A stretch of 64,000 nucleotides of DNA from Aerococcus sp. (GTDB lineage: Bacteria > Bacillota > Bacilli > Lactobacillales > Aerococcaceae). A model generated the notes under the pieces. That model saw only the letters and a program-made list of their open reading frames with translations, was not told where the DNA came from and ran no database searches. Below, one piece after another: positions 1 to 9,331 of this stretch. The stretch is from contig JAUMZE010000003.1 of NCBI GenBank assembly GCA_030528285.1, forward strand, positions 62,001-126,000. The letters run 5' to 3'. The translations under genes were made by a program, and so were the position numbers. Each line of letters opens with the position of its first letter. The first letter of the stretch is position 1.

Positions 1-1
1 T

Positions 2-1036
2 GAAATTACACCGGGACATATTCCATACCAAAGTGACAGCTCGAGCGCAACGGAGGATACGACCTTCCTCAAAGATTACGATTACACCGTCACTGCTGAA
101 GCAGATGGCGCGCATATCCGCAAAGAGCCGGATTCCAACAGCGACATTGTCAAGGAAGCAAAAATGAAGGAGAGTTTTGCCTACCTCGGACAAAGCGGTG
201 CCTTCTATCATGTGAAAGCGAGCGACGGTACTGAGGGGTATCTGGCAAACTGGCTCGCCACCTCCAACTCCAAGGCAATGCAGAAACTGGCTGAAACCGC
301 AAAAGCGACGACCACGCTCAATCAGAAGACGATTGTGATCGATGCCGGCCACGGTGGCGAGGATCCAGGAGCGATTGCGCAGGATAACACAACCTACGAG
401 AAGAATATGACCCTGAACACTGCCAAAGCTACACAAAAAGCCCTCGAAGCAGCCGGTGCCAAAGTCATTATGACACGAACAGACGATACCTATGTCGGGT
501 TAGCCGAACGCGGAGAGCTTGCCAACAAGAATAATGTGGATGCCTTTATCAGTTTCCACTATGATTCTGCCGAAGAAAAAACAGCCTCAGGAACCACGCT
601 CTATTACTACCATGATCATTCGATACCGATGATCCAAGCCATCCAAGCGCAGTTATTGGAACAAGGCGCTCTGCCGAATACCGGCTACGATTATGCGAAT
701 TACCAGGTGCTCCGTGATACCAAGATGGTCGCTACCCTGATCGAATTAGGCTATATGTCCAATCCGAGTGACGTGAAGGTCTTCAATCAGGATAGCTACT
801 ACCAGAAAGTCGCCAAAGCCGTGGTGGACGGACTCACCGTTTACTTCAACCAAAAAGCCGATCTGATGAAACAGATTGATCCAACCGCCACAGGATCAGC
901 AACAGCGAAAGGAACCACCACAGACGATACTGAATCGGATTCCTCCAGTAGTACGGATCATACGGTCACCTCTACGACGAGCGATCAAGCGACCAGTCAA
1001 ATGAGTGCCTCCAGTGAAGCAGGTGCCAGTGAATAA
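2..1036 (+). CDS. N-acetylmuramoyl-L-alanine amidase with SH3 domain, 5'-truncated by the window
   Basis: The frame is open from base 2, so the gene starts upstream of the window. About residues 28-90 of the visible part (from YTVTAEADGAHIRKEP to EGYLANWLA) look like a bacterial SH3 domain, which binds cell wall. An Amidase_3 catalytic domain follows: IDAGHGG with the first zinc His, the zinc Glu in TYEKN, the second His in ISFHYDS and the catalytic Glu in LIELGY. This family is a zinc enzyme that cuts the bond between MurNAc and L-Ala of the stem peptide. The last 60 or so residues are a Ser/Thr/Asp-rich low-complexity tail of unknown role. A signal peptide is expected but lies outside the window. 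A strong terminator follows directly. Confidence 0.93.
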   Translation, partial: EITPGHIPYQSDSSSATEDTTFLKDYDYTVTAEADGAHIRKEPDSNSDIVKEAKMKESFAYLGQSGAFYHVKASDGTEGYLANWLATSNSKAMQKLAETAKATTTLNQKTIVIDAGHGGEDPGAIAQDNTTYEKNMTLNTAKATQKALEAAGAKVIMTRTDDTYVGLAERGELANKNNVDAFISFHYDSAEEKTASGTTLYYYHDHSIPMIQAIQAQLLEQGALPNTGYDYANYQVLRDTKMVATLIELGYMSNPSDVKVFNQDSYYQKVAKAVVDGLTVYFNQKADLMKQIDPTATGSATAKGTTTDDTESDSSSSTDHTVTSTTSDQATSQMSASSEAGASE

Positions 1037-1061
1037 TAGCTTCCTATGATGAAGCCATAAT

Positions 1062-1110
1062 AATATCCCACGTCTATAGCGTTATCAGGCTACGGACGTG
1101 GGATATTTTA
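1062..1110. terminator. bidirectional terminator between amidase and ABC permease
   Basis: Arms AATATCCCACGTC (1062-1074) and GACGTGGGATATT (1095-1107) form a perfect 13-bp stem, with a small inner TAGC/GCTA helix. T-rich tails occur on both strands, so it can serve the amidase on the plus strand and the permease on the minus strand. Confidence 0.9.
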
Positions 1111-1129
1111 TTATATATATGATTCCTCA

Positions 1130-1873
1130 CTATTTTCTCTTTGTGATCACATATAATGAAACCAAGAATCCAATACACCCCCATATAAATACAATAAAGT
1201 AGTTCCTTAGGTTGAATGGGGTTAAATGAAATAGGCTGGATCTGATAATCTCACTGACAGGTACAAACGGTAAAAAGTTATAGAAAGCTCCCATCCATCT
1301 CGGCAATCGGTCGGCTGGGTAAATAATCGGAGAAAATAGCAGTCCTCCCATCATGATCAATTGGGTCATTAAGGTCATCATGTTTGCTGGAAACAAATAG
1401 GCGATCGCAAACCCTAAAAAGATGAGTGAAGTGATCACAAAGAGTAAACTGAGAATTTCTAGTATCCCAGTAAATATATCTAAATGAAAGCTCATAGCCC
1501 CAATCACTAGACATACCAATATTCCTGGTAAGGCAACACCACCCCAAATGATGAGGTCTGATAGTAAAATACCTACCCTATTGATCGGTAATGTCTGTTG
1601 ATAGTCCAATACACCACTTTGCTTGGATTCACTGACGATCTGGGGGGATAAAACACAGGTGACGGCAACAATATTCATCGTGGTTGCACCCGTACACAAA
1701 AATGATCGTTCTAACTCATTACTTGCATTGGTAATAAATGAGAAACCATAAATGATTGCCATCGATAGGATCAGCTGCACAATCACAAACACAGGAATAT
1801 AAAACTTATGTCGGAGCAAACTCCACCATAGTAACCCGCTAAATGCACTTTTCCTGCTTTTCTTGAGTCTCAT
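1130..1873 (-). CDS. ABC-2 type transporter permease
   Basis: A 247-residue protein with about six hydrophobic segments, a short basic N terminus (RLKKSRKS) and a C-terminal RK-rich end, which is the layout of an ABC-2 type export permease. The sequence SPIIYPADRLP between the last segments is typical of this fold. It overlaps the end of the upstream ATPase gene by 35 bp in another frame, so the two are translationally coupled and probably form one exporter. The substrate cannot be told from sequence. A TetR-type regulator next door points to export of a toxic or signalling compound, which is an inference. Confidence 0.85.
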   Translation of the reverse strand: MRLKKSRKSAFSGLLWWSLLRHKFYIPVFVIVQLILSMAIIYGFSFITNASNELERSFLCTGATTMNIVAVTCVLSPQIVSESKQSGVLDYQQTLPINRVGILLSDLIIWGGVALPGILVCLVIGAMSFHLDIFTGILEILSLLFVITSLIFLGFAIAYLFPANMMTLMTQLIMMGGLLFSPIIYPADRLPRWMGAFYNFLPFVPVSEIIRSSLFHLTPFNLRNYFIVFIWGCIGFLVSLYVITKRK

Positions 1874-2807
1874 TGATCATATCCTCATAACTCTCAAATA
1901 AACTGGCTATTTTCATATCATAACCGCTCGCTTTGCCTTCTCTCAACAGCTTCAAAACGACGCCTAATGTTTTTAGGACTTCCCTTTCCTTTAAAGAGAT
2001 AACTAGCTGGTGCTTATCATTTAAGTAATGGGTATCCAGTGTCTGTGAAAAATAAGTAACACTTGATGCTTTAATGCCATAGATATTGAGCACATGCCGT
2101 TTATTACTCGAGTACTGTGCCACCACTGCTTCTTCGTTTTTCACTTTACCATCATCAAGCAAAATATATCGATCTGCATATTTTTCTACTTCTAACAGAT
2201 TATGAGTCACTACAATCACGAGTCTGCCTTCGTTTGCTTGTTTTCTCAGGTAGTCACACATCAATGTTCGCCTTTCAGGATCCACGTCATTGGTTGGTTC
2301 GTCCAGAATCACAATCGGAGAATCATCGCTCACACTCATCGCAAAGGACGTCAGCCGTTGCAAGCCACCTGATAAATTTTCTCCAGGCGTATTGCTCCAT
2401 TTTTGAATTCTGAGATAGGTCATCATATTCTCTGTCTTTTCTTTTGCTTCTTGTTTAGAAAATCCTTTGATACGTAAGGCACTATTAATCGCTTGTGAGA
2501 TGGTGACTCCTTTTAGTGGAAGTTGAAACTGTGGCATTAAAGAAATTAACTGTCTGGCTGATTTGGGGCACTTCACAACATCTATCTCATTGATTCTGAT
2601 TGATCCACTGGTTGGCTTCACTAATCCGATCAGTTGATTCAATAAAGTCGTTTTACCCGCCCCGTTATGCCCTATCAGTGCGACAATCTCCCCTGAATAA
2701 AAATCTAAAGAGATATGGTTGTTTGCTTTGACAGTATGGTGATAGCACTTCGATAGATCGCGTACACTGATGATAGGATTTAGCAGTTCACTCTCCTCCT
2801 TACCCAT
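1839..2807 (-). CDS. ABC transporter ATP-binding protein
   Basis: About 322 residues from the ATG at 2807. A Walker A motif (GHNGAGKTT, near residue 47), a Q-loop (MPQFQ), a signature LSGGLQ (near 146) and a Walker B with catalytic Glu (IVILDEPTN, near 168) are all present. The ~100-residue C-terminal extension is of the kind seen in drug- and lantibiotic-type exporter ATPases. The start is uncertain. The frame continues upstream to a GTG at 2849, which lies inside a predicted operator. The best Shine-Dalgarno (AAGGAGG, 2795-2801) lies just inside the gene, 8 nt before an in-frame CTG at 2786. It pairs with the permease that overlaps its 3' end. Confidence 0.9.
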   Translation of the reverse strand: MGKEESELLNPIISVRDLSKCYHHTVKANNHISLDFYSGEIVALIGHNGAGKTTLLNQLIGLVKPTSGSIRINEIDVVKCPKSARQLISLMPQFQLPLKGVTISQAINSALRIKGFSKQEAKEKTENMMTYLRIQKWSNTPGENLSGGLQRLTSFAMSVSDDSPIVILDEPTNDVDPERRTLMCDYLRKQANEGRLVIVVTHNLLEVEKYADRYILLDDGKVKNEEAVVAQYSSNKRHVLNIYGIKASSVTYFSQTLDTHYLNDKHQLVISLKEREVLKTLGVVLKLLREGKASGYDMKIASLFESYEDMINETQEKQEKCI

Positions 2808-2847
2808 AAAAATCCGATTCTCTAATGTATAAGCCAGGGATACACTC

Positions 2848-2901
2848 ACATACTAGCGGTATGTCCACTTTAACTGTAAGATACTGTTGGTATGTTGTCA
2901 A
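2848..2901 (-). promoter_or_regulatory. ABC exporter promoter with two TetR-type operators
   Basis: On the minus strand TTGACA (2896-2901) and TACAGT (2873-2878) are separated by 17 bp. One dyad, ATAC-N5-GTAT (2881-2893), lies inside the spacer. A second with longer arms, ACATAC-N5-GTATGT (2848-2864), begins just after the expected start of transcription. Their centres are 31 bp apart, about three helical turns. The TetR-family gene immediately upstream is the obvious candidate repressor. The operator assignment is inference from symmetry and position. Confidence 0.75.
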
Positions 2902-2943
2902 CTATTAATGATATTATTTTAAAGAACATTGGCATCAGACCAT

Positions 2944-2990
2944 AAAAATAGATTAGATAAAATGCTCTCTGATACATCTCATCTAATCTA
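2944..2990 (-). terminator. terminator of the tetR-type gene
   Basis: Arms TAGATTAGAT (2949-2958 on the plus strand) and ATCTAATCTA (2981-2990) form a 10-bp AT-rich stem. On the minus strand it is followed by a run of five T. It separates the regulator from the exporter promoter. Confidence 0.6.
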
Positions 2991-3085
2991 TCCCTATGCT
3001 TTACTGTGGCAATCACGAATCCACTCTGAGAAATTACATTATTAAATAAGTTATACACTTATGCAGTACTTCCTTACTAAAATGC

Positions 3086-3703
3086 TTACTGCTCTAACTG
3101 ATCAATCAGTGCCTCCTCAAACAGCTTAATCCCAAATGGTTCTAATATCTGATTTAGCAGGTGCATCTTGTTTCCTGAGCTATCCCTTTCATTATTAAAA
3201 ATCAATGGGGATAACCATACATTCAATGCTACTGCAATGAGTGCCGCTAATTCTTCAGGGTACTCAGCTTTTATGCTACCGTCTGTGATTCCTTCTTCAA
3301 TAATCGGTACAAGATAATCAGGAATCGCTACTTCAAGCATTTCTTTCATGTAAGCCGATAATAATCTAGGACTCTCTAACAAGCACGGTGACATTTCAGT
3401 AATGGTTGACATGGTTTGATTATCAAAGCTAGATCGTACTATTTCTGTTAACTTTTCAGTGCCAGTCAGATGCGGATCTGCTTTGGTATGATCATATAAG
3501 GCAATGTTACTCTTACCTAATTGATCAACGAAGGCATTAAAAATATCTTCTTTCGAATCGAAATAGTGATAGATCGCACCTTTTGTCATACCATCGAGGC
3601 CCTCAATAATATCTGAGATTCGAGTATCCTCATATCCTTTCGTTAAAAATAATTCACCTGCTACAGCGATGATTTTATCTCTCGTGTCGTCCGGATGATT
3701 CAT
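3086..3703 (-). CDS. TetR/AcrR family transcriptional regulator
   Basis: About 205 residues from the ATG at 3703. The N-terminal helix-turn-helix region is clear: TRDKIIAVAGELFLTKGYE, then ISDIIE, then TKGAIYHYFDSKEDIF, the classic TetR pattern with the YHYF recognition-helix end. The rest is an all-helical ligand-binding and dimerisation domain. The frame extends 22 codons further to an ATG at 3769, but TetR proteins usually begin close to the HTH and no ribosome-binding site precedes that ATG. It is transcribed toward the exporter genes, whose promoter holds two matching dyads, so it likely represses them. It starts shortly after degV ends and may share degV read-through. Confidence 0.9.
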   Translation of the reverse strand: MNHPDDTRDKIIAVAGELFLTKGYEDTRISDIIEGLDGMTKGAIYHYFDSKEDIFNAFVDQLGKSNIALYDHTKADPHLTGTEKLTEIVRSSFDNQTMSTITEMSPCLLESPRLLSAYMKEMLEVAIPDYLVPIIEEGITDGSIKAEYPEELAALIAVALNVWLSPLIFNNERDSSGNKMHLLNQILEPFGIKLFEEALIDQLEQ

Positions 3704-3781
3704 GCTTCTTTCAACTACTTTCCTTACTACTAAAAAAGGAGCCACATGAATGACCCCTTTCTGTTTCATTTCAACTCATTG

Positions 3782-4660
3782 TTATCCCTGGTAATTTTCC
3801 AGACGTGGGATAATCCCTAACCCCAAGCAGCCTGGGCCTCCATATGCCCCGACAACCGGTGTAACATAACCCGTTCTCACTGGATCAATCCCAAACCGCT
3901 GATCGAGTTCTTTGAGCAGGAGTTCCATTTTATCCATGGCATCTCCGTGAGCGGCAATGACGCGAATCCCCTCTGGATACTCAGAGAGTGCTTGTTCTAC
4001 ATAATCCGCTAGATGACGAATGGCTTTCTTCGAGGTGCGGACCTTCTCAATGACATCCACGCGCCCGTCATCCAAAAACTTCAGGATTGGCATAATACTG
4101 AGGGTTTTCCCTAAGAGTGCAGCCACACTGTTCAAGCGCCCGGATTTCCGCAAGTAGTCGAGATCATCGACAATGAAATAAATTGGGGAATGCTTAGAGA
4201 GCCATTCCATCTGCGCAACAATCGCATCCACTGATTCACCATTCTTGATAGCGTCCAGGGTGTCACGGATCATGCGCTCCATCACAAAGGACGTGGAGTG
4301 CGTATCAATCACGTATGACTCAATGCGATCACTCATCTCGCGCGCAACGACATTGGCCGTCTGATTGGTCCCACTCAGTTTTCCTGAAATTGTAAAGAGA
4401 AAGACAGTATCGTATCCTGCCTCAATGATCGCTTCATAGGAGTCATAGTACTGTTGCATAGTTGGTTGTGCTGTTTTCGGGATGCCTGAATCAGCGGCTA
4501 ATTTTTGATAGTACGCCTTTAGACGTTCTGGATCGGAACTATCAACAAACTCCTCCCCATCTGAAAAGCGGATGGTTAAATAGACTTGATAAACATTCGG
4601 AAGCGAAGCAATATCCTCTGATAATGTTGCCGAGCTATCGGTAATAATGGCTGCCTTCAT
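3782..4660 (-). CDS. DegV family fatty-acid-binding protein
   Basis: About 292 residues. It opens MKAAIITDSSATL, the DegV hallmark with the DSS motif, and contains FLFTISGKLSGTNQTA and DDLDYLRKSGRLN, both conserved in the family. DegV (FakB-like) proteins bind a fatty acid; some hand it to the kinase FakA for phosphorylation and use in phospholipids. The start at 4660 is chosen because AAGGAAG sits 7 nt upstream. The frame extends six codons further without such a site. A promoter and a hairpin-containing leader lie upstream. No FakA kinase gene is in the window. Confidence 0.92.
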   Translation of the reverse strand: MKAAIITDSSATLSEDIASLPNVYQVYLTIRFSDGEEFVDSSDPERLKAYYQKLAADSGIPKTAQPTMQQYYDSYEAIIEAGYDTVFLFTISGKLSGTNQTANVVAREMSDRIESYVIDTHSTSFVMERMIRDTLDAIKNGESVDAIVAQMEWLSKHSPIYFIVDDLDYLRKSGRLNSVAALLGKTLSIMPILKFLDDGRVDVIEKVRTSKKAIRHLADYVEQALSEYPEGIRVIAAHGDAMDKMELLLKELDQRFGIDPVRTGYVTPVVGAYGGPGCLGLGIIPRLENYQG

Positions 4661-4698
4661 CGCTGACTTCCTTTCCACATGAGAAATATTTTTGATGA

Positions 4699-4866
4699 TT
4701 TCAGTGAGTACCTGGAGTCATCCATTCATGGATTTACCCCATCACTGAAAGGATTATCTTCTTATTGAGCCATGTTATTGCTTGGATTGGTATAGCGGTC
4801 TTTTTACAACTTAACCATAAGTAAGATAAGCTTACGGCTATTATACCATTAATTTAGAGGAATCAA
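4699..4866 (-). promoter_or_regulatory. degV promoter and ~170-nt leader with hairpin
   Basis: A minus-strand TATAAT (4840-4845) has a weak TTGATT-like -35 near 4861-4866, 15 bp upstream. The transcript would carry about 170 nt before degV. The leader holds a 9-bp inverted repeat, TTTCAGTGA (4699-4707) with TCACTGAAA (4742-4750), closing a 34-nt loop. No terminator run follows it. The rest of 4661-4912 shows no gene. Confidence 0.45.
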
Positions 4867-4912
4867 TGGCAATTCATTTCGCTAAAAATCATTTCTATGA
4901 AATCCTTCCCAC

Positions 4913-4954
4913 TAAAAAAGCCAGCAATCCCCACTTTGATTGGGATTACTGGCT
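4913..4954 (-). terminator. terminator of ileS-cspA
   Basis: Arms AGCCAGCAATCCC (4919-4931) and TGGGATTACTGGCT (4941-4954) form a long stem. On the minus strand it is followed by TTTTTTAGT. It lies directly after the cold-shock gene. Confidence 0.92.
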
Positions 4955-4977
4955 TGTGAACAGCTTAGCTTCGTTCT

Positions 4978-5187
4978 TTAGCGCAGGGTCAGATGAATCG
5001 CTTGGGGCCCGTTCTCCCCTTCTGCGATTTGGAAGTGAACAGCATCCCCCGCTTTAACAGTGGTGAGATTCGCCATTGCTAAAGCTGTTCGGTGAAAGAA
5101 AACCTCTTCAACACCCAGAGCCCCCTGAAAACGAATGAAACCGAAGCCACGTTCAGGATCATATTGTTTAATGACACCTTTAATCAT
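4978..5187 (-). CDS. cold-shock domain protein (Csp)
   Basis: About 69 residues forming a single cold-shock domain. RNP1-like RGFGFIRF and RNP2-like VFFHR are visible, and [11 protein letters not shown] matches the first strand. Such proteins bind single-stranded nucleic acid and act as RNA chaperones. The ATG at 5187 is preferred over the one at 5196 because GAGG lies 9 nt upstream of it. This ATG overlaps the ileS stop codon by 8 nt, so the gene is coupled to ileS and lies in the T-box-controlled transcript. The aromatic-rich core is less canonical than in CspA/CspB (VIKQYD rather than VKWFN), so it is a divergent member. Confidence 0.9.
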   Translation of the reverse strand: MIKGVIKQYDPERGFGFIRFQGALGVEEVFFHRTALAMANLTTVKAGDAVHFQIAEGENGPQAIHLTLR

Positions 5188-7969
5188 GTGACTCATCCTC
5201 GTTCGCTAAAGCTTCTGGGAAATGGTTGATCACGATGTCCGCACAGCGCTGGCAGAGAGTTGGTGCTTCTTTGATGGTGCCGACAGATGGACGGATCGCA
5301 CGGCAACGTTCACATGCTTCCCCATCAGCAGGCTCCACTTGTAGGCTGAACCCTTCATATTGATCAGCATCTGCGGGAGACTCGGTATCCTTGACAACGA
5401 CTTGAGACACGATGAGGTAGGTCGCTAATTTTTCGCCGACCTGATCGAGTAAGGCCTTTGTGTCGTCATTTGGATAGATCAACAGTTTGGCTTCCAAGGA
5501 TTTACCGATCACTTTATTATTTCGTGCTTCTTCGAGGGACTTGTTCACGGCATCCCGGAAGTGCATGAAGTTTGGCCAGTAGCTGTAGAGCGCATCATGG
5601 TCCTCATAGTGCTTGATCGTTGGGAAGTTCGCTAACTGTACGTAGTCTTCTGGTTCTTTGAGGTAGGACCAAACTTCCTCGGTGGTATGAACGAGAATTG
5701 GCGTCAAGAGGATCGTCAAATCACGTGCCACCGCGTACATCACCGTCTGCATGTTGCGACGCGCTGGGCTATCTGCTAACTCGATGTAGGTAACGTCTTT
5801 GGAGTAATCGAGGTAGAAACTGGACATTTGATCGGTCAAGAAATTCAATACTTCATGAAAGACCGTATTGAAGTCATAACGATCATATGCCTCAATCACG
5901 CGCTCATTGACCTGATTTAATTCATTCAACATGTATTGGTCTACTGGATCTAAATCGTTGTAGTCAACCACGTGAACAGCCGGATCGAAATCAGCCACAT
6001 TCCCCAACAAGAAGCGCAGCGTATTTCTGATCTTGCGGTAGGATTCGGCTACCTGGCTCAAAATGTCATCGGAAATCCGCACGTCAAAGCGGGAATCCAC
6101 GGATGCCACCCACAGACGCAGGATATCTGCCCCGCGTTGATAAGCCACAGTATTTGGAGAGACGGTATTGCCGATCGATTTACTCATCTTGCGGCCTTCC
6201 CCGTCGTTCACGAACCCTTGTGAGAGCACGGCACGATATGGCGCTTGGTCGTTCACAGCCACAGATGTGAGGAGGCTCGAATTGAACCAGCCACGGTATT
6301 GGTCAGATCCTTCTACATAGAGATCCGCTGGGAAACTCAATTGATCACGCACCCGCAATACGCCTTGGTGAGACGAACCGGAGTCGAACCAAACGTCCAT
6401 AATATCCATTTCCTTGGTGAATTGGCCATTTGGTGAACCAGGATGAGTGAATCCTTCTGGCAGAAGATCCTTGGCATCACGTTCAAACCAAACATTGGAG
6501 CCATATTGACCCACTAATTCTGCCACATGATCGATGGTTTCTTTGGTCATGATTGGCGTGCCATCTTCCGCATAGAAGATTGGCAGTGGCACACCCCAGA
6601 CACGCTGACGGGAGATGACCCAGTCGCCACGGTCCTTGATCATGGCATAGATCCGCGCTTGCCCGGATGGATGCCACCAATGAACTTCTTCATTGATGAT
6701 GGAAAGCGTCCGTTCACGGATTTTATCGACAGAGCAGAACCATTGTGGGGTCGCCCGGAAGATCACCGGTTGTTTCGTCCGCCAGTCATGTGGATAGCTG
6801 TGGACAATCTTATCTTCATGGAGTAAAGCATCATTCTCACGCAATAACTCGAGGGATTTCTTGTTGCCGTCCATGTAGAAGAGGCCTTCGAATCCAGGTG
6901 CTTCATCGGTGTAGCGACCTTGATCATCAATGGGGGAGAGGATGTCGAGTTCATATTGTTTCCCGATCCAGTAGTCGTCATCCCCATGGCCCGGTGCGGT
7001 ATGAACAAGCCCGGTCCCATCTTCAGAGGTGACGTGACGTCCGCACATGACGAGCGAATCACGGTCATAGAATGGATGTTTAGCGACCATACGATCCATA
7101 TCGCTCCCCTTGATGTGGTCAACGGTGGTGTAATTGTCCCAACCTAATTTCTCTGCTACCTTCTCCAACAGATCCGTCGCCACTACGAAGGTCCGTCCGT
7201 TTACTTCAACGACACTGTAGTCAAAGTCCGGATGTACTGAAATCCCGAGGTTGGATGGGATTGTCCATGGCGTCGTGGTCCAGATGATCATTTCAGCGTT
7301 CTCTGGCAACAGTCCGTGGCTATCTTTCACCTTGAAAGCGACATAGATTGCGGAGGATTCAACGTCTTTATATTCGATTTCGGCTTCAGCCAAGGTCGAT
7401 TCACTGGATGGTGACCAATAAACCGGTTTGTCCCCGCGGTAGATAAGGCCTTGTTCCACCATCTTACCGAAGACGCGAATTTCTTGTTCTTCAAATTCTG
7501 GGTCGAAAGTCACATATGGATGTTCCCAGTCCCCTTCAACCCCGAGGCGCATGAAGTCTTTTCGTTGGCCCGCTACTTGTTTCTTTGCGTAGTCCTCACA
7601 GATTTTCCGGAACTCGGACAAGCTCATCTTCTTGCGGTCAACCCCTGAATTCGTCACAGCCTGTTCAATCGGCAGTCCGTGCGTATCCCAACCTGGAACA
7701 TAGGGAGCATAGTAGCCTTCCATCGCTTTGGAACGCAGGATGATGTCCTTTGTGATCTTGTTCATGGCATGTCCGATATGGATATTCCCATTTGCGTACG
7801 GAGGACCATCATGCAAGATAAAGGTATCATGTCCTTCGTTGAGTTTTAAGCGTTGTTCGTAAACCTTTTGATCTAACCATTCTTTTTGGCGTTCTGGCTC
7901 TTTGGTTGGGAGCTTCCCGCGCATTGGAAATTTGGTTTTTCCTAGATTCAGGGTGTCTTTCATCCGCAT
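5180..7969 (-). CDS. ileS: isoleucyl-tRNA synthetase
   Basis: A 929-residue class I synthetase that charges tRNA-Ile. The HIGH signature is at residues 64-67 within [21 protein letters not shown] occurs in [14 protein letters not shown]. The CP1 editing domain lies between. The C-terminal zinc-binding domain keeps four cysteines as CERC (886, 889) and CQRC (906, 909). Length fits bacterial IleRS of the Gram-positive type. AAAGGAAG precedes the ATG at 7969. A T-box riboswitch lies upstream and a cold-shock gene overlaps the stop codon. Confidence 0.98.
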   Translation of the reverse strand: MRMKDTLNLGKTKFPMRGKLPTKEPERQKEWLDQKVYEQRLKLNEGHDTFILHDGPPYANGNIHIGHAMNKITKDIILRSKAMEGYYAPYVPGWDTHGLPIEQAVTNSGVDRKKMSLSEFRKICEDYAKKQVAGQRKDFMRLGVEGDWEHPYVTFDPEFEEQEIRVFGKMVEQGLIYRGDKPVYWSPSSESTLAEAEIEYKDVESSAIYVAFKVKDSHGLLPENAEMIIWTTTPWTIPSNLGISVHPDFDYSVVEVNGRTFVVATDLLEKVAEKLGWDNYTTVDHIKGSDMDRMVAKHPFYDRDSLVMCGRHVTSEDGTGLVHTAPGHGDDDYWIGKQYELDILSPIDDQGRYTDEAPGFEGLFYMDGNKKSLELLRENDALLHEDKIVHSYPHDWRTKQPVIFRATPQWFCSVDKIRERTLSIINEEVHWWHPSGQARIYAMIKDRGDWVISRQRVWGVPLPIFYAEDGTPIMTKETIDHVAELVGQYGSNVWFERDAKDLLPEGFTHPGSPNGQFTKEMDIMDVWFDSGSSHQGVLRVRDQLSFPADLYVEGSDQYRGWFNSSLLTSVAVNDQAPYRAVLSQGFVNDGEGRKMSKSIGNTVSPNTVAYQRGADILRLWVASVDSRFDVRISDDILSQVAESYRKIRNTLRFLLGNVADFDPAVHVVDYNDLDPVDQYMLNELNQVNERVIEAYDRYDFNTVFHEVLNFLTDQMSSFYLDYSKDVTYIELADSPARRNMQTVMYAVARDLTILLTPILVHTTEEVWSYLKEPEDYVQLANFPTIKHYEDHDALYSYWPNFMHFRDAVNKSLEEARNNKVIGKSLEAKLLIYPNDDTKALLDQVGEKLATYLIVSQVVVKDTESPADADQYEGFSLQVEPADGEACERCRAIRPSVGTIKEAPTLCQRCADIVINHFPEALANEDESHD

Positions 7970-8043
7970 ATGTTTCTTCCTTTCTGTTTAGAGCGTGGTG
8001 AATGAATCACCAGTAATTAGCCATTGAATGAGTGAGTGTAAAA

Positions 8044-8270
8044 TAAAAGACCTCATCCGCTAAGGGACGAGGTCAATCGTGGTACCACCCAAATTTAGAC
8101 TGAAACAATGGAACTTGTTTCAGTCTCTCTTGTGTGTTAACGCCACCAACGTCAAGGCCTACTCTCCAAGAGATTTCAGCGTTGAGACCTACAGAGGATA
8201 ATCCAGCTGTTGTCTTCTCCATCTCTCACCAGTGATAGAGTCGCTGTTTAGACGTGGCAACTAGATCGTG
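8044..8270 (-). promoter_or_regulatory. T-box riboswitch of ileS
   Basis: The minus strand carries the T-box sequence GGGTGGTACCACG (8078-8090). It is followed by a terminator stem, GACCTCGTCC with GGATGAGGTC, and a T-run (8044-8074). A stem III-like hairpin (AGACTGAAAC with GTTTCAGTCT, about 8097-8125) lies just upstream. The family reads the charging state of a tRNA; uncharged tRNA-Ile would favour read-through into ileS. Two ATC triplets that could be the specifier codon lie at 8197-8199 and 8234-8236; I cannot decide between them without folding. Confidence 0.93.
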
Positions 8271-8295
8271 TTCTGCTTTTGGTTTGATATGCATT

Positions 8296-8324
8296 AGAAT
8301 AGACTAAATAACCAGCCGTTGCAA
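8296..8324 (-). promoter_or_regulatory. ileS promoter
   Basis: On the minus strand TTGCAA (8319-8324), a 17-bp spacer and TATTCT (8296-8301) sit just upstream of the T-box leader. The remaining ~50 bp to the divIVA stop codon hold no clear terminator. Confidence 0.65.
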
Positions 8325-8378
8325 GTAAAATAATTTTTCAATAGATATTTTCAACGCAAATCCGTTAACCGACAGCGA

Positions 8379-9320
8379 TTACTCAGCGTCCGTGTCTGAG
8401 GCATCTGTCTCTGTGCTTTCCTCAGTGTCTGGTTTACTGGTGGACGTTGGATGAGTCGTATTCTCATCTGTAGGCGTAGACGTCGCGTCATCTATTGGTT
8501 TAGATGAGGCAACCTCTGTATCTGCTGCATTCTCTTCAGCGACTGTATTTTCTCCAGCTACTGCATTTGTTGACTCATCCGGAGACAGTGCGGGACGATT
8601 CCCGAATGCGTAGTGTTTCTTCTTCATCGGGGTTGCATCCGCCGTTTCATTTGCGGTATCTACCGGTTCATCATTAATGGGCGACTTGGAGAGACGCACT
8701 TGGTAGGCTTCCTTTTGTTCAAAGAATTCCTCTTGACGCCGGTTCTTATCTTCATCAGCGTATTGTTCATCGTACACCCCTGCTGCTTCGCCATTGACGA
8801 CCGGGAGATCCACACCTTGTAAGACGCTATCGAGGATCGGTGTTTCAACAGGATCCACAGGTTGTTCGCTGTATAATTTCTCCCAGCGTTCATCCTCCAA
8901 GGTATCCTTGGCTTGGTTGATGAATCCCTGCATCTGGAAAACATAGCTACGCGCAACTTCCTTCAACTGTTCCGTTTCGCGACGAATAGTGGTGGCTTTC
9001 TCTGCCGACTCATTGAGGATTGCCTGCGCAGCTTCTTGGGCACGTTCAACAATTAGATCCGCTTCAGACAGGGCTTCCGTCTTCAAGCGATCTGCTGCTT
9101 GCTGGGCAACCACAATGGAACGGTTGAGACTCGCTTCCTTGCTGTGGAATTCATCGAGCTGTTGATTAGCGGCATAGAGTTCCTGCTGCGTATATTGGTT
9201 TGCTGCCTCCATCTGATCCACATAGCGCGCGATTTCTTTGAGGTAGTCCTCTACTTCTTGGCGATCATAGCCGTTGAAACGTTTATTAAAGGTTTTGTTT
9301 TGAATTTTTTTTCCATCCAT
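8379..9320 (-). CDS. divIVA: cell division protein DivIVA
   Basis: About 313 residues. The N terminus (KTFNKRFNGYDRQEVEDYLKEI) is the DivIVA membrane-binding domain. A long coiled coil follows (about residues 30-160). The last ~130 residues are an acidic Ser/Thr/Glu-rich tail, as in lactic acid bacteria. DivIVA binds negatively curved membrane at the septum and poles and organises division proteins. The ATG at 9320 has AAGGAG 7 nt upstream; the frame also has a TTG at 9326 that would overlap that site. It follows ylmH by 11 bp. The tail is much longer than in B. subtilis DivIVA. Confidence 0.95.
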   Translation of the reverse strand: MDGKKIQNKTFNKRFNGYDRQEVEDYLKEIARYVDQMEAANQYTQQELYAANQQLDEFHSKEASLNRSIVVAQQAADRLKTEALSEADLIVERAQEAAQAILNESAEKATTIRRETEQLKEVARSYVFQMQGFINQAKDTLEDERWEKLYSEQPVDPVETPILDSVLQGVDLPVVNGEAAGVYDEQYADEDKNRRQEEFFEQKEAYQVRLSKSPINDEPVDTANETADATPMKKKHYAFGNRPALSPDESTNAVAGENTVAEENAADTEVASSKPIDDATSTPTDENTTHPTSTSKPDTEESTETDASDTDAE

Positions 9321-9331
9321 AGGCAAACTCC

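Noticed and set aside
2870..3058. 62-codon minus-strand frame between the TetR gene and the exporter
   Set aside because: It contains the tetR terminator and the exporter promoter, has no ribosome-binding site and no family-like sequence.
6245..7147. Several 60-120 codon plus- and minus-strand frames inside ileS
   Set aside because: They are shadows of the conserved ileS reading frame, with low-complexity His/Arg-rich translations.
8660..8956. Minus-strand second frame in the divIVA region
   Set aside because: It lies within divIVA in another frame and encodes no coiled-coil or membrane pattern.
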